Assembly: GCF_030418315.1 (NCBI RefSeq)
Contig: NZ_JAUHPV010000010.1
Location: 1 to 64,000, forward strand
Direction: 5' to 3'
DNA: 64,000 bases
From: Demequina zhanjiangensis
Lineage (GTDB): Bacteria; Actinomycetota; Actinomycetes; Actinomycetales; Demequinaceae
The notes below the pieces were generated by a model. The model saw only the letters and a list, made by a program, of their open reading frames with translations. It did not search any database and was not told where the DNA came from. Every line of letters begins with the position of its first letter. Position 1 is the first letter of the stretch. The translations under genes were made by a program, and so were the position numbers. Shown here one piece after another: positions 40,991 to 48,837 of this stretch.

Positions 40991-41011
40991 GTTGAGTCGA
41001 CTCTGCTCAAG
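40991..41011. promoter_or_regulatory. HAIR operator 2 of the dnaK operon
   Basis: GTTGAGT-N7-GCTCAAG matches the HspR consensus in 12 of 14 positions. It lies 15 bp upstream of the -35 element, about 62 bp from operator 1, so looping or cooperative binding is possible. Confidence 0.85.
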
Positions 41012-41309
41012 TTCTCAGGTGCACTGCGAATCCTTGGCGCAGCGGGCGCTCGCGTGGCGGCGACATATCGCAGAAATCCACCTGTGATAAGGGCAACACG
41101 CGCTTGGGGCACGAATCGTGACCTGCGATCGTTGGAAGGGCAGTCGCAATGCGGATGCCAGGTCTCCTGATCGCATCCGCATCGCCACGCTGAGGGACGG
41201 TCTCCGGTCGCTCCGCCATCCAGGCGGGGCCGGCCCGCACGCCCCTCGGCGTTTCCCCGTCGAGATATGGAGTGCCCCGGTCCGGCCATCCGGACGTCCC
41301 CCCCTGCCT
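41012..41309. other. Intergenic region upstream of the VanY-type gene
   Basis: With the HAIR region this forms a 435-bp gap between the divergent dnaK and vanY-type genes. It holds the inverted repeat at 41149-41182 and no gene I can support. I compared it by eye with the cyclic-di-AMP (ydaO) riboswitch pattern often found before cell-wall hydrolase genes and did not find it. The VanY-gene promoter is not obvious. Confidence 0.5.
41149..41182. repeat. Inverted repeat in the VanY-gene leader
   Basis: ATGCGGATGC and GCATCCGCAT are perfect 10-bp arms around a 14-base loop, 128 bp before the start codon. It could be a leader hairpin or an operator. Confidence 0.45.
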
Positions 41310-42815
41310 ATGAAGTTCACCACGTCACGTCTCCGCTACCTCGCGGCCGCGTCCATCGTCGCCTCTGTGGGCGCAGGAGCAGGCGCCGCAGGCGCTCACG
41401 CCGCCACCGTCGAGGTCGCCCTCCACCAGGCCCGTGAGGCCGCACGCGCAGTCGAGGACAAGCGCGACGGACTCGCGGCCTCCATCGAGCGCGCGCAGTC
41501 CGCCACCATCGTCGCCGAGGCGCACCTCGGTGAGGACTCGGTGTCCACCGCGGTCGGCCAGCTCGACAGCACCATCACCGCCGCCGCCTCCACTGCGGAG
41601 AGCCTCGATGTGGTCGTCGACATCCCTGAGATCGTCGCCACGCCGCCGCTCGTGGAGCCGACTGCAGAGGCTCCCTCTCCGCTGAGCGTCGACCCCTCGG
41701 CCGAGGAGGCCGCCGACGGCGACCCGGGTGACCAGGAGGAGACGGCCGAGGAGCCGGTCATCCAGAACGAGGAGGTCCAGAAGGTCCTCGACCGCGAGCC
41801 CGTCGGCCTCGATGCCGTCCGCGCCGCCACCGAGGAGCTCGAGGCGACCGCAGCAGCGCTCGACGAGGCCGCCGCAGAGGTGCATCGCGCCGCGAAGGAC
41901 GTCGATGACGCCACCGCCCGTGCCGTGCTCGCCGACACCGTCGACACCCTTCACGCCGACGTCATCGCCGCGAACTCCCAGCTCGCCGACACCTTCGACA
42001 GCCTCGCGACCGTGGGGGACAGGGTCATGGACCCGCTCACCATCGAGTCCGCGACCGACGCCCGCGACAATCTCAAGGCCGCCCTCGCGTCGAGCGTCGA
42101 GCTCGATGACCTGCGATCCGTCCGGACGCTCGTGTCCCAGATCAGCGACGCCAAGGCAGGGCTCGACGACGCCATGATCGGCGTCGGCATGTCCCACCTC
42201 GAGTGGGTCGACGCCGAGAACGAGCGCATCGACGCCGAGAACGCGGAGATCACCCAGGCGTACAGGGTCGCGAAGGCCGAGGCCGCCGACGAGCTCACCT
42301 CCGCCTATCGCGCCGCGGTCGCCTCCCGGCAGAACGGCTGGAGCGGCGCGCCCCCCGGCGTCTCCTACTCGAACGGCCGCCTCCCGTCCTCCGCGCTGAC
42401 CGCGATCCCGTTCGCGCCGAGCCACATGCTGCACCGCGACGCGGTCCGCTCGCTCGTGGCGGCGAACGCCGCCTACCGCGCCGAGACCGGCCGGAACCTG
42501 AGCTTCACCGACTCGTACCGGTCCTACTCCGCCCAGGTCGCCGCACGGGCGGCCAAGCCCACCACCACCGCGGCGCCCGGCACCTCCAACCACGGCTGGG
42601 GCATGGCGATCGACTTCGACTACGACTCCGCGAGGTGGATGGCGGCGAACGGCGCGGACTACGGCTGGGTCCACCCGCGCTGGGCACGGCCGGGAGGCTC
42701 CAAGCCCGAGTGGTGGCACCTCGAGTTCGTGGCGCCCGGCGTGAGCGGGACGATCAGCGTCGACGAGCCGGAGCTCGTCGCCAATGTGAAGAGCCTGCTC
42801 CCCGAGACCAAGTGA
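41310..42815 (+). CDS. Secreted VanY-type D-alanyl-D-alanine carboxypeptidase with coiled-coil stalk
   Basis: A 501-residue exported protein. Residues 1-32 are a signal peptide ending AGAHA. Residues 35-100 and 165-335 are Ala/Glu-rich helices, predicted coiled coils, separated by an acidic Pro/Glu linker. Residues 365-485 are a VanY/D-Ala-D-Ala peptidase domain with the zinc motif SNHGWGMAIDFD (His and Asp ligands) and the third ligand in EWWHLEF. It should trim peptidoglycan stem peptides in the wall. The closeness of HAIR sites upstream raises possible heat-shock control, but those sites are oriented around the dnaK promoter. Confidence 0.9.
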   Translation: MKFTTSRLRYLAAASIVASVGAGAGAAGAHAATVEVALHQAREAARAVEDKRDGLAASIERAQSATIVAEAHLGEDSVSTAVGQLDSTITAAASTAESLDVVVDIPEIVATPPLVEPTAEAPSPLSVDPSAEEAADGDPGDQEETAEEPVIQNEEVQKVLDREPVGLDAVRAATEELEATAAALDEAAAEVHRAAKDVDDATARAVLADTVDTLHADVIAANSQLADTFDSLATVGDRVMDPLTIESATDARDNLKAALASSVELDDLRSVRTLVSQISDAKAGLDDAMIGVGMSHLEWVDAENERIDAENAEITQAYRVAKAEAADELTSAYRAAVASRQNGWSGAPPGVSYSNGRLPSSALTAIPFAPSHMLHRDAVRSLVAANAAYRAETGRNLSFTDSYRSYSAQVAARAAKPTTTAAPGTSNHGWGMAIDFDYDSARWMAANGADYGWVHPRWARPGGSKPEWWHLEFVAPGVSGTISVDEPELVANVKSLLPETK

Positions 42816-42818
42816 TGG

Positions 42819-43208
42819 TCACGCCGCCGGCCAGCGCTCCACGAGGTGCCGGCGGTGCGTGGGCGCCGGATAGTCGTCCGGCCAGTACTCGTGCATGCGC
42901 ACGATCCGTCCTGCGTCGACCGTGAAGAACGTGATCACGCGCGCGTTCGTGCGGCCATCGCTGACACGCGTGTCCGTGACCACCGCGCCGCCGTCCACCG
43001 CGGCACGCTCCACTTCGAACGTCCAGCGCGCGCCGGCCGGGTAGTCGGCGTTGATCAGCCGGAACGCCTCGGGGCCACGGATCAGCTCATGCGACTGGGG
43101 CCACACGCAGGTGAAGTCGTCGTGCAGCAGCTCGCTGATCTTCGCGAACTGGTTCTGCCGCATCAGCTCCCAGTAGCGCGCCACCACCTCGGCCGGTCCG
43201 TTCCTCAT
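42819..43208 (-). CDS. SnoaL-like / NTF2-fold protein
   Basis: A 129-residue NTF2-fold protein with the N-terminal VVARYWELMRQNQFAKISELLHDDFTCVWPQS helix-strand unit, NARVITFFTVDAGRIVRMHEYWPDD strand pair and a short tail. This last segment is typical of DUF4440/SnoaL-like proteins. No reaction can be assigned. TAGCCT lies six bases upstream of the ATG (leaderless). It is convergent with the VanY-type gene with a 3-bp gap and is unrelated in sequence detail to the family member at 8268-8660. Confidence 0.85.
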   Translation of the reverse strand: MRNGPAEVVARYWELMRQNQFAKISELLHDDFTCVWPQSHELIRGPEAFRLINADYPAGARWTFEVERAAVDGGAVVTDTRVSDGRTNARVITFFTVDAGRIVRMHEYWPDDYPAPTHRRHLVERWPAA

Positions 43209-43214
43209 GCGGTC

Positions 43215-43220
43215 AGGCTA
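43215..43220 (-). promoter_or_regulatory. -10 element of the leaderless SnoaL-like gene
   Basis: TAGCCT on the minus strand ends six bases before the ATG at 43208. Confidence 0.45.
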
Positions 43221-43306
43221 GTGAGCGCGGCGGCGCCGATGCGGAGATCCGCAAACCTGTGGAGAACCGTGCAAGCGCGCCGGGCCGCACACGCGCGAGC
43301 GGGCTG

Positions 43307-44065
43307 TCAGCCGTCCGCGCGATACGAGGCGGCGGCGGCCTCCACCTCCGCGCGGAACGGCTTGAGCCCGCCCGACGGGGTGGTGAGGGTGAACGTCACG
43401 TCCGAGTCTCCGCACCGCACGAGCAGCAGCAACGTGTCGGTGGAGTCGCCCGTGAGCTCGACCGTCGCGGTCTCGTATCCGAGCGGGCTCTGGCCCACCT
43501 CCATCGCACCCAGCCCGGACCTGTCCGCAGGCAGGTAGTAGCCGTCCATCGCGTCCTCGATCGGCAACGACGCAGAGTCGCCTGCGGCGAAGACGTCCAC
43601 CTGGAGCAGCGCATCGGACGCCGCGGCCGTGCCGCCATCGAGGGCCCATACGCCCCCGAGCCAGTCCCCGTCCTCGGGCTGCGCCTCGAGGTGCTCGGCG
43701 GTGACGTCCGCCCAGCCGTCGGGGATCGACAGATGGCCCCAGTAGTTCCGGAGGTTCCACACCGCGACCCCATCGAGGTCTGTGCCCAGGTACGAGGGGA
43801 CCGATCCGTTCTCCGCGATCACGGACTCCCGCGTCGGCTCCGGAGCGTCGGGGGAGGCTGCAGGCGCCTCGGACGTCGGAGCGGCTGAGGCGGCCGCCTC
43901 AGCCTGGGAGAAGAGGAGGAACCCGCCTCCGATGCCCACCGCGATCGTCGCAAGGACCGCCGCGATCACGACGGCCACGATCCAGGGGCCGCGCCGTCGC
44001 CGCGCCTTCACCGGGCTCGTCTGCTCGCCGAGCGGTGCCTCAGCACCCTGCCCCGTCTGTGACAT
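43307..44065 (-). CDS. Membrane-anchored protein of unknown function
   Basis: A 252-residue protein: a cytoplasmic N-terminus with a positive cluster (KARRRRG), one membrane helix at about 28-52 (WIVAVVIAAVLATIAVGIGGG), an Ala/Pro/Glu-rich linker to about 80 and an extracellular domain of about 170 residues. The domain resembles, in layout only, the small exported domains common in actinobacteria that follow an N-terminal anchor; LSIPDGWADVT and FTLTTPSGG suggest strands. I do not recognise a family. GAGGGAGAG precedes the ATG at 44065. Confidence 0.75.
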   Translation of the reverse strand: MSQTGQGAEAPLGEQTSPVKARRRRGPWIVAVVIAAVLATIAVGIGGGFLLFSQAEAAASAAPTSEAPAASPDAPEPTRESVIAENGSVPSYLGTDLDGVAVWNLRNYWGHLSIPDGWADVTAEHLEAQPEDGDWLGGVWALDGGTAAASDALLQVDVFAAGDSASLPIEDAMDGYYLPADRSGLGAMEVGQSPLGYETATVELTGDSTDTLLLLVRCGDSDVTFTLTTPSGGLKPFRAEVEAAAASYRADG

Positions 44066-44199
44066 CAAGCTCTCCCTCTCGCGTGCGCGGGAGCCTTCCC
44101 GCGGCGGCCACCGGAGCACCCTATCGGTCGGTTCCGGAAGCGAGCTGAGACTTCCAGCCCGGTGCCGGAAGCCTCTGGACCGGCACCGTCCCGCGTGCG

Positions 44200-44205
44200 T
44201 ACCTT
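44200..44205 (+). promoter_or_regulatory. -10 element of the leaderless rhodanese gene
   Basis: TACCTT ends six bases before the ATG at 44212; no Shine-Dalgarno is present. Confidence 0.45.
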
Positions 44206-44211
44206 CTATCC

Positions 44212-44697
44212 ATGGAGACCGTCCCCACTCCGGCCCAGGCCGCCGCGCACTTCGCAGCCCGTCTCTCCTTCGAGACGGACTGCTCCGACGTCCACGCCGC
44301 TCTCGAGTCCGGTGAACCTGGCTTCGTGCTGATCGACACGCGCAACGTCGAGGCGTGGGAGCAGGGGCACGTGCGCGGCGCGATCCACATGCCCAAGCCC
44401 GACATGCCCGCGCGCATCCCCGCCGAGTTCCCTGAGGGCACGCAGTTCGTCGTCTACTGCTGGGGCCCCGGCTGCAACGGCGCCACCCGCGCGGGACTCA
44501 TCATCAGCGAGCTCGGCTACGCCGTGAAGGAGATGATCGGCGGCTTCGAGTACTGGGCCCGCGAAGGTCTGCCCGTCGACCGGGAGGCCCACGACCAGGC
44601 GAGCGGCATCACGCTGACGATCGACGCGACCCGCGTCCCGGACCCGCTCACCGCGGTCGCCAGCACGTCGGGCGAACGCATCGCCTGCGACTGCTGA
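44212..44697 (+). CDS. Rhodanese-domain protein
   Basis: A 161-residue single-domain sulfurtransferase. The core runs from VLIDTRNVEAWEQGHVRGAIHMP to the active-site loop YCWGPGCNGATRAG, where the Cys in CNGATR occupies the persulfide position, and AVKEMIGGFEYWAREG. A C-terminal tail of about 45 residues ends in CDC. It may move sulfane sulfur or detoxify cyanide; the partner is unknown. Leaderless, followed by a long inverted repeat. Confidence 0.88.
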   Translation: METVPTPAQAAAHFAARLSFETDCSDVHAALESGEPGFVLIDTRNVEAWEQGHVRGAIHMPKPDMPARIPAEFPEGTQFVVYCWGPGCNGATRAGLIISELGYAVKEMIGGFEYWAREGLPVDREAHDQASGITLTIDATRVPDPLTAVASTSGERIACDC

Positions 44698-44710
44698 GGC
44701 TTCCGAGCGC

Positions 44711-44764
44711 TGGCATCGCTTGAGTGCCGGGATCGGCGTGGAGCTCGGCACTCACGCGATGCCA
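44711..44764. repeat. Long inverted repeat after the rhodanese gene
   Basis: TGGCATCGCTTGAGTGCC and GGCACTCACGCGATGCCA form an 18-bp stem with one mismatch and an 18-base loop. It lies 14 bp after the rhodanese stop and about 95 bp before the promoter of the F420-type enzyme. No U-tract follows. It may be a terminator, an operator or an extragenic palindrome. Confidence 0.6.
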
Positions 44765-44859
44765 GGACGCGCGGGCGAGGGCTGACGGGACAGCGTCCGT
44801 GCGGCACGCCAGCGCACAGGTCCAGTTCTATCCGTGCGCTCAGGTGCCGATCCGGCGCG

Positions 44860-44865
44860 TACGAT
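44860..44865 (+). promoter_or_regulatory. -10 element of the leaderless F420-type enzyme gene
   Basis: TACGAT ends seven bases before the ATG at 44873; no Shine-Dalgarno is present. Confidence 0.45.
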
Positions 44866-44872
44866 GCCGCGC

Positions 44873-45865
44873 ATGACGATCGGCTACTCGGCGATGCTCG
44901 CGCAGCTGGCCCCGCGCGAGGCGGTCGACCTCTCGATCCACGCGGAGCGCCACGGCTTCAGCGGCGTCATGGCCGCCGACCACTTCCAGCCGTGGGTACC
45001 GCAGCAGGGTCAGGCGCCGTTCGTGTGGAACGTGCTGTCGGCGATCGGCGAGCACACGACCGGCGACCTGGGCCCTGGGGTCACGACGCCGACGTTCCGG
45101 TGGCATCCCGCGATGGTCGCCCAGGCGTCGGCCACGCTGGCCGCCCTCCATCCCGGGCGGCACTGGCTGGGAATCGGCTCGGGTGAGGCGCTCAACGAGC
45201 ACATCGTCGGCGAGTACTGGCCCGAGCCGCCCGAGCGCATCAACCGCATGTTCGAGGCGGTCGAGATCATCCGCAAGCTGTTCGACGCCTCGCTCGCGGG
45301 GAGGGACGTCCGCCACACGGGCACCTACTACAGGCTCGAGTCCACCCGCCTGTGGACCATGCCCGAGGTCGCGCCGGCGATCATGGTCGCCGCCGCTGGA
45401 CCGGTGGCCGCGCGTCGTGCTGGCAGGAACGCCGACGGGCTCATCACCGTCGGCGCGCCCGCCGCGCGCCTCGAACAGCTGCTCGCGAGCTTCTCCAAGG
45501 GTGCGCGCGAGGCCGGCAAGGATCCGGCCGTCATGCCGAAGGTGCTCCAGCTCCACCTGTCCTGGGCTCCCACGTACGACGAGGCGCTCGCCCACGCGAT
45601 GACCGAGTGGCCGAACGGCGCGATGCGGTTCCCGCATGGCGACATCCGCTCGCCCTACGAGATCGAGCAGATGGCGCGTCTGGTGCGGCCCGAGGACTTC
45701 GAGGATCGGATGCTGATCAGCGCCGACCTCGAGGAGCATCGCGCGAGCATCCAGCGCTACCTGGATCTGGGGTTCGACCGCATCTACCTCCACCACGTAG
45801 GACGCAACCAGCGCGAGTGGATCGAGGCGTTCGGCGCCGAGGTGCTCCCGGCGCTCTCGCATTGA
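44873..45865 (+). CDS. F420-dependent LLM-class oxidoreductase (Fgd-like, TIGR03557 type)
   Basis: A 330-residue luciferase-like TIM barrel of the group related to F420-dependent glucose-6-phosphate dehydrogenase. Marks include SGVMAADHFQPWVPQQGQ, the F420-site segment GVTTPTFRWHPAMVAQASATLAALHPGR, GIGSGEALNEH and PAIMVAAAGPVAARRAGRNADGLI. This group uses coenzyme F420 as hydride carrier. The natural substrate is not set by sequence. It is convergent, with a 24-bp gap, to the three-gene ABC cassette proposed to import F420-0, and the pairing supports cofactor use. Confidence 0.88.
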   Translation: MTIGYSAMLAQLAPREAVDLSIHAERHGFSGVMAADHFQPWVPQQGQAPFVWNVLSAIGEHTTGDLGPGVTTPTFRWHPAMVAQASATLAALHPGRHWLGIGSGEALNEHIVGEYWPEPPERINRMFEAVEIIRKLFDASLAGRDVRHTGTYYRLESTRLWTMPEVAPAIMVAAAGPVAARRAGRNADGLITVGAPAARLEQLLASFSKGAREAGKDPAVMPKVLQLHLSWAPTYDEALAHAMTEWPNGAMRFPHGDIRSPYEIEQMARLVRPEDFEDRMLISADLEEHRASIQRYLDLGFDRIYLHHVGRNQREWIEAFGAEVLPALSH

Positions 45866-45889
45866 GGTCCGGGCCGGCGGTGCCTGCGG

Positions 45890-46663
45890 CTAGTCGATCG
45901 AGCCGTCGAACGCGATGACAGGCCGTCCGTCGCTCGGGTGGGTGAGGACGGTCGCGGACACCCCGTAGACCTCGGAGAGCGTCCGTGGCGTGAGGACCTC
46001 GGCGGGTGGGCCGTCGGCCGCCACGGTGCCGTCGCTGAGCACGATCACGCGGGTGCACCAGCGGGCCGCATGGTTGAGGTCGTGCAGCGCGGCGACGACG
46101 GTCACGCCGAGCCGCGACACGAGGTCGAGGGTGTCGAGCTGCGCGGTGACGTCGAGGTGGTTCGTCGGCTCGTCGAGCAGCAGGATGCCGGGCCGCTGCG
46201 CCAGCGCCCGGGCCACGCTGACCCGCTGCCGCTCGCCCCCGGACAGGCTCTGCCAGGCGCGATCGGCGAAGGCGCCCGCGCCGACGGAGTCGAGGGCCGC
46301 GCGCGCCTCGGCGCTGCGGCGCGCGTGGTCGCCGCGTGCGAAAGTCCTGTGGTGGGGGAGCGAGCCCAGCTCGACGATCTCGAGCGCGGTCAGCGGGATG
46401 TTGCGGTCCGCCTGCTGCTCCATGAGCGCGAGGCGCCTCGCGATCTCCTGGCGGGGCGCGCGATGCGCGACGAGGCCGTCGACGGTGACCTGCCCGGAGG
46501 TGGGCGAGAGCATGCCCGCGATCGCGCCGAGCAGGGTGGACTTGCCCGCGCCGTTCGGTCCGAGCAGGCCGACGAGCTCGCCGGGTCCGGCCGAGAAGGA
46601 AACGTCCGACAGCACCTCCCGGTGCCCCCGGTGGACGGTGACGTCCTGGACGTTCAGCTCCAT
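45890..46663 (-). CDS. ABC transporter ATPase (proposed F420-0 importer)
   Basis: A 257-residue FecE/BtuD-type ATPase: Walker A GPNGAGKST, signature LSGGERQRV, Walker B ILLLDEPTNHLD and switch His in VAALHDLN. It overlaps the permease gene by 10 bp. Together with the genes at 46654-47700 and 47704-48705 it forms the cassette that TIGRFAM models (TIGR03873 for the ATPase, from memory) propose to import the cofactor precursor F420-0 in actinobacteria lacking most F420 biosynthesis. A generic iron-siderophore role is the alternative. Confidence 0.85.
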   Translation of the reverse strand: MELNVQDVTVHRGHREVLSDVSFSAGPGELVGLLGPNGAGKSTLLGAIAGMLSPTSGQVTVDGLVAHRAPRQEIARRLALMEQQADRNIPLTALEIVELGSLPHHRTFARGDHARRSAEARAALDSVGAGAFADRAWQSLSGGERQRVSVARALAQRPGILLLDEPTNHLDVTAQLDTLDLVSRLGVTVVAALHDLNHAARWCTRVIVLSDGTVAADGPPAEVLTPRTLSEVYGVSATVLTHPSDGRPVIAFDGSID

Positions 46664-47700
46664 GTGGACCTCCCCGACCGCCACAGCACGAGCACGAACA
46701 CGGGCACGCCGATCAACGCGGTGACCACGCCGACGGGGATCTCGCGGGGGTCGAGCACCGTGCGGGCCAGCGTGTCCGCCCAGACGAGGAAGATCGCACC
46801 GCCGAGCGCCGCAGCCGGGAGGACCCGTCGGTGAAGGCCTCCGGTGAGGGCGCGGACCACGTGGGGGAGCACGAGCCCGACGAAGCCGATCGCCCCGCTT
46901 GTGGACACCATCGCACCGGTGAGCGCGGCGACGAGCACGAACAGCACGATGTAGGTGCGTCGCGCGGGGATGCCGAGCGCCTCGGCCGCGGACTCTCCCA
47001 GGGCGAAGGCGTCGAGGCGAGGCGCGTAGAGCCGCAGGACCGGGTAGATCGCCACGAGTGCGATCGCTGCGACCGCGACCGTGGACCACGAGGATCCGGC
47101 GAGCGACCCGAGCAGCCAGCTCAGCACCTCCCGGTACGAGTCGCCCTTCGCGGCGATCACGATCACGAGGGAGGTCGCAGCGGCGAAGAGCTGCGACATC
47201 GCGAGACCCGCAAGCACTGCCGTCGTCGGCGTGATCGCCCCGGCGAGGCGGGCGATTCCGAGCGCCGCGACGAGCGCCACCAGGGCCCCGACGAAGGCCG
47301 CGACGGGCAGCGCCACGGTGATCGCGACCGCCGACCCGATGCCGAGCAGGAGCACGGACACGGCGCCGAGCGAGGCGCCCGAGGACAGCCCGAGCAGGTA
47401 CGGGTCGGCGAGCGGGTTGCGGGTGATGCCCTGCATGACGACGCCCGCGGTCGCGAGCCCCGCGCCGACGAGGGCCGCTGTGAGCACGCGGGGGAGCCGG
47501 ATCCCCCACACGATCGCATCCGTCGTGGTGGAGGGAGCCGAGCCCGCCCCGAGCCCCAGGTGGGAGGCGACCACATCCCAGACCTGCCCCACGGTGAGCC
47601 CGGCCACCCCGATCGTCACGGCGACGACGATCGAGAGGGCGAGCAGCACCGCGAGCGCGACGGGGACCGCCGCGTGTGCTCGGATGGGTCGGACCTCCAT
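46654..47700 (-). CDS. ABC transporter permease, FecCD type (proposed F420-0 importer)
   Basis: A 348-residue permease with about ten membrane segments. FecCD marks are RLPRVLTAALVGAGLATAGVVMQGITRNPLADPYLLGLSSGASLGA and ALGIPARRTYIVLFVLVAALTGAMVSTSGAIGFVGLVLPHVVR (only short parts diagnostic). It lies 3 bp after the binding-protein gene and overlaps the ATPase gene. In the F420-0 import proposal this is the TIGR03869-type subunit. ATG at 47700; the binding-protein stop is adjacent. Confidence 0.87.
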   Translation of the reverse strand: MEVRPIRAHAAVPVALAVLLALSIVVAVTIGVAGLTVGQVWDVVASHLGLGAGSAPSTTTDAIVWGIRLPRVLTAALVGAGLATAGVVMQGITRNPLADPYLLGLSSGASLGAVSVLLLGIGSAVAITVALPVAAFVGALVALVAALGIARLAGAITPTTAVLAGLAMSQLFAAATSLVIVIAAKGDSYREVLSWLLGSLAGSSWSTVAVAAIALVAIYPVLRLYAPRLDAFALGESAAEALGIPARRTYIVLFVLVAALTGAMVSTSGAIGFVGLVLPHVVRALTGGLHRRVLPAAALGGAIFLVWADTLARTVLDPREIPVGVVTALIGVPVFVLVLWRSGRSTWS

Positions 47701-47703
47701 GTG

Positions 47704-48705
47704 TCAGTCGGTCTCGATCTCGGCGAGCTGATCCACGATCGACTGGACGGCCTGCGCGTTGCGCACGCCCGCCTCCCCCGCCGCGAAGGGGACGATCACG
47801 TACCGCTGCTCCTGCACCGCGGTGAGGTTGGCGGTCGCGTCCATGGTCTCGAGGCGCTCGATCTTGCTCTCGGCGGTGTTCCATGCGGCGTCGACGAGCA
47901 CGATCACGTCGGGATCGGCGGCGACGACCGACTCCCACGTGACGGCGGTCCACGTGTCGTGGACGTCCACGATGTTGGTGAGCCCGGCGGCGTTCATCAT
48001 CATCTGCGGCGCGCCGATGGCGGCGCCGACGTACGGGGTGTCGTCTCCCGAGGAGTACCAGAGCGCGGTGAGCCCGCGGTCGTCGGGCACCACCGCGTCG
48101 AGGTCCGCCCGCATCTCCGTCACCAGCGTCGCCGCCGCGTCCTCGGCGCCGAGCACGGCGCCTGCCTCCTCGATCTGCGAGAACAGCAGGTCGAAGGTGA
48201 GCGGGTCCGGCTGGTAGCCGTCCTCGCGGCACGCGGACGGGGCGACGTACGAGGCGATGCCGCGGTCCGCGAGCACGTCGCGCTCGCCGACGCCGTCGGC
48301 CGCGAAGTTGGACTCCCAGCCTCCGAAGATCAGGTCCGGCTCGAGTGCGAGCGCCGCCTCCTGGCCGGGGAGGAAGTCGGACAGGACGGGGATGTCGGTG
48401 GGCGCGTCGGAGTAGGGCAGGTCGATCTCGCCGTCAAGGAAGGAGGCGCCGACGATCCGGTCGCCGAGGCCCAGCTCGAGGACGAGCTCGGTGGTGGTCG
48501 ACTTGACGGTGACGATCCGCTCGGGCGAGCCGCCCAGAGGGACGTCGAAGCCGCAGTTGTCGACGCTCGTGGGGGCGAGGTCGGCGGTCGCGGTGGGGCT
48601 TGCCGACTCGGCGGCGGGGGGCTCCGACGCGGTGGTGGCGGAGCAGCCGGCGAGGGCGACGACGGCGGTGGCCGCGACGAGCGCGGGCAGGGTGTGGCGA
48701 GGCAT
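47704..48705 (-). CDS. ABC transporter binding lipoprotein (proposed F420-0-binding)
   Basis: A 333-residue lipoprotein (signal peptide with lipobox LAGC, Cys21) of the class III periplasmic-binding fold. I recognise the segments NCGFDVPLGGSPERIVTVKS, GWESNFAADGVGERDVLA, ACREDGYQPDPLTFD and LTALWYSSGDDTPYVGA as those of the TIGR03868 proteins proposed to bind F420-0. AAGGA precedes the ATG at 48705. It is the first gene of the cassette, with a possible -10 TATGCT at 48808-48813 on the minus strand. Confidence 0.86.
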   Translation of the reverse strand: MPRHTLPALVAATAVVALAGCSATTASEPPAAESASPTATADLAPTSVDNCGFDVPLGGSPERIVTVKSTTTELVLELGLGDRIVGASFLDGEIDLPYSDAPTDIPVLSDFLPGQEAALALEPDLIFGGWESNFAADGVGERDVLADRGIASYVAPSACREDGYQPDPLTFDLLFSQIEEAGAVLGAEDAAATLVTEMRADLDAVVPDDRGLTALWYSSGDDTPYVGAAIGAPQMMMNAAGLTNIVDVHDTWTAVTWESVVAADPDVIVLVDAAWNTAESKIERLETMDATANLTAVQEQRYVIVPFAAGEAGVRNAQAVQSIVDQLAEIETD

Positions 48706-48837
48706 GGAGGTGTCCTTGAGTGGCGACGACGACGGCGATCTCGTACGGGCCTGCCGCCCCGATCTGGACGGCGCACCATGCCACACCCGGCAGGGACCCT
48801 GGGTGCCAGCATAGCCACGACGTGTTGCCGGGAGGTG

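Noticed and set aside
41090-41310. A cyclic-di-AMP riboswitch before the VanY-type gene
   Set aside because: The gene type made it worth checking, but the conserved blocks of the ydaO motif are not visible.
44719-44756. A possible HAIR operator inside the inverted repeat
   Set aside because: The halves CTTGAGT and ACTCACG are 24 bp apart instead of 7, so the arrangement does not fit HspR.
45890-48705. A siderophore or haem importer
   Set aside because: The FecCD-type fold alone would allow it, but the binding protein's specific segments and the F420 enzyme next door favour F420-0. It is kept as the alternative in the entries.
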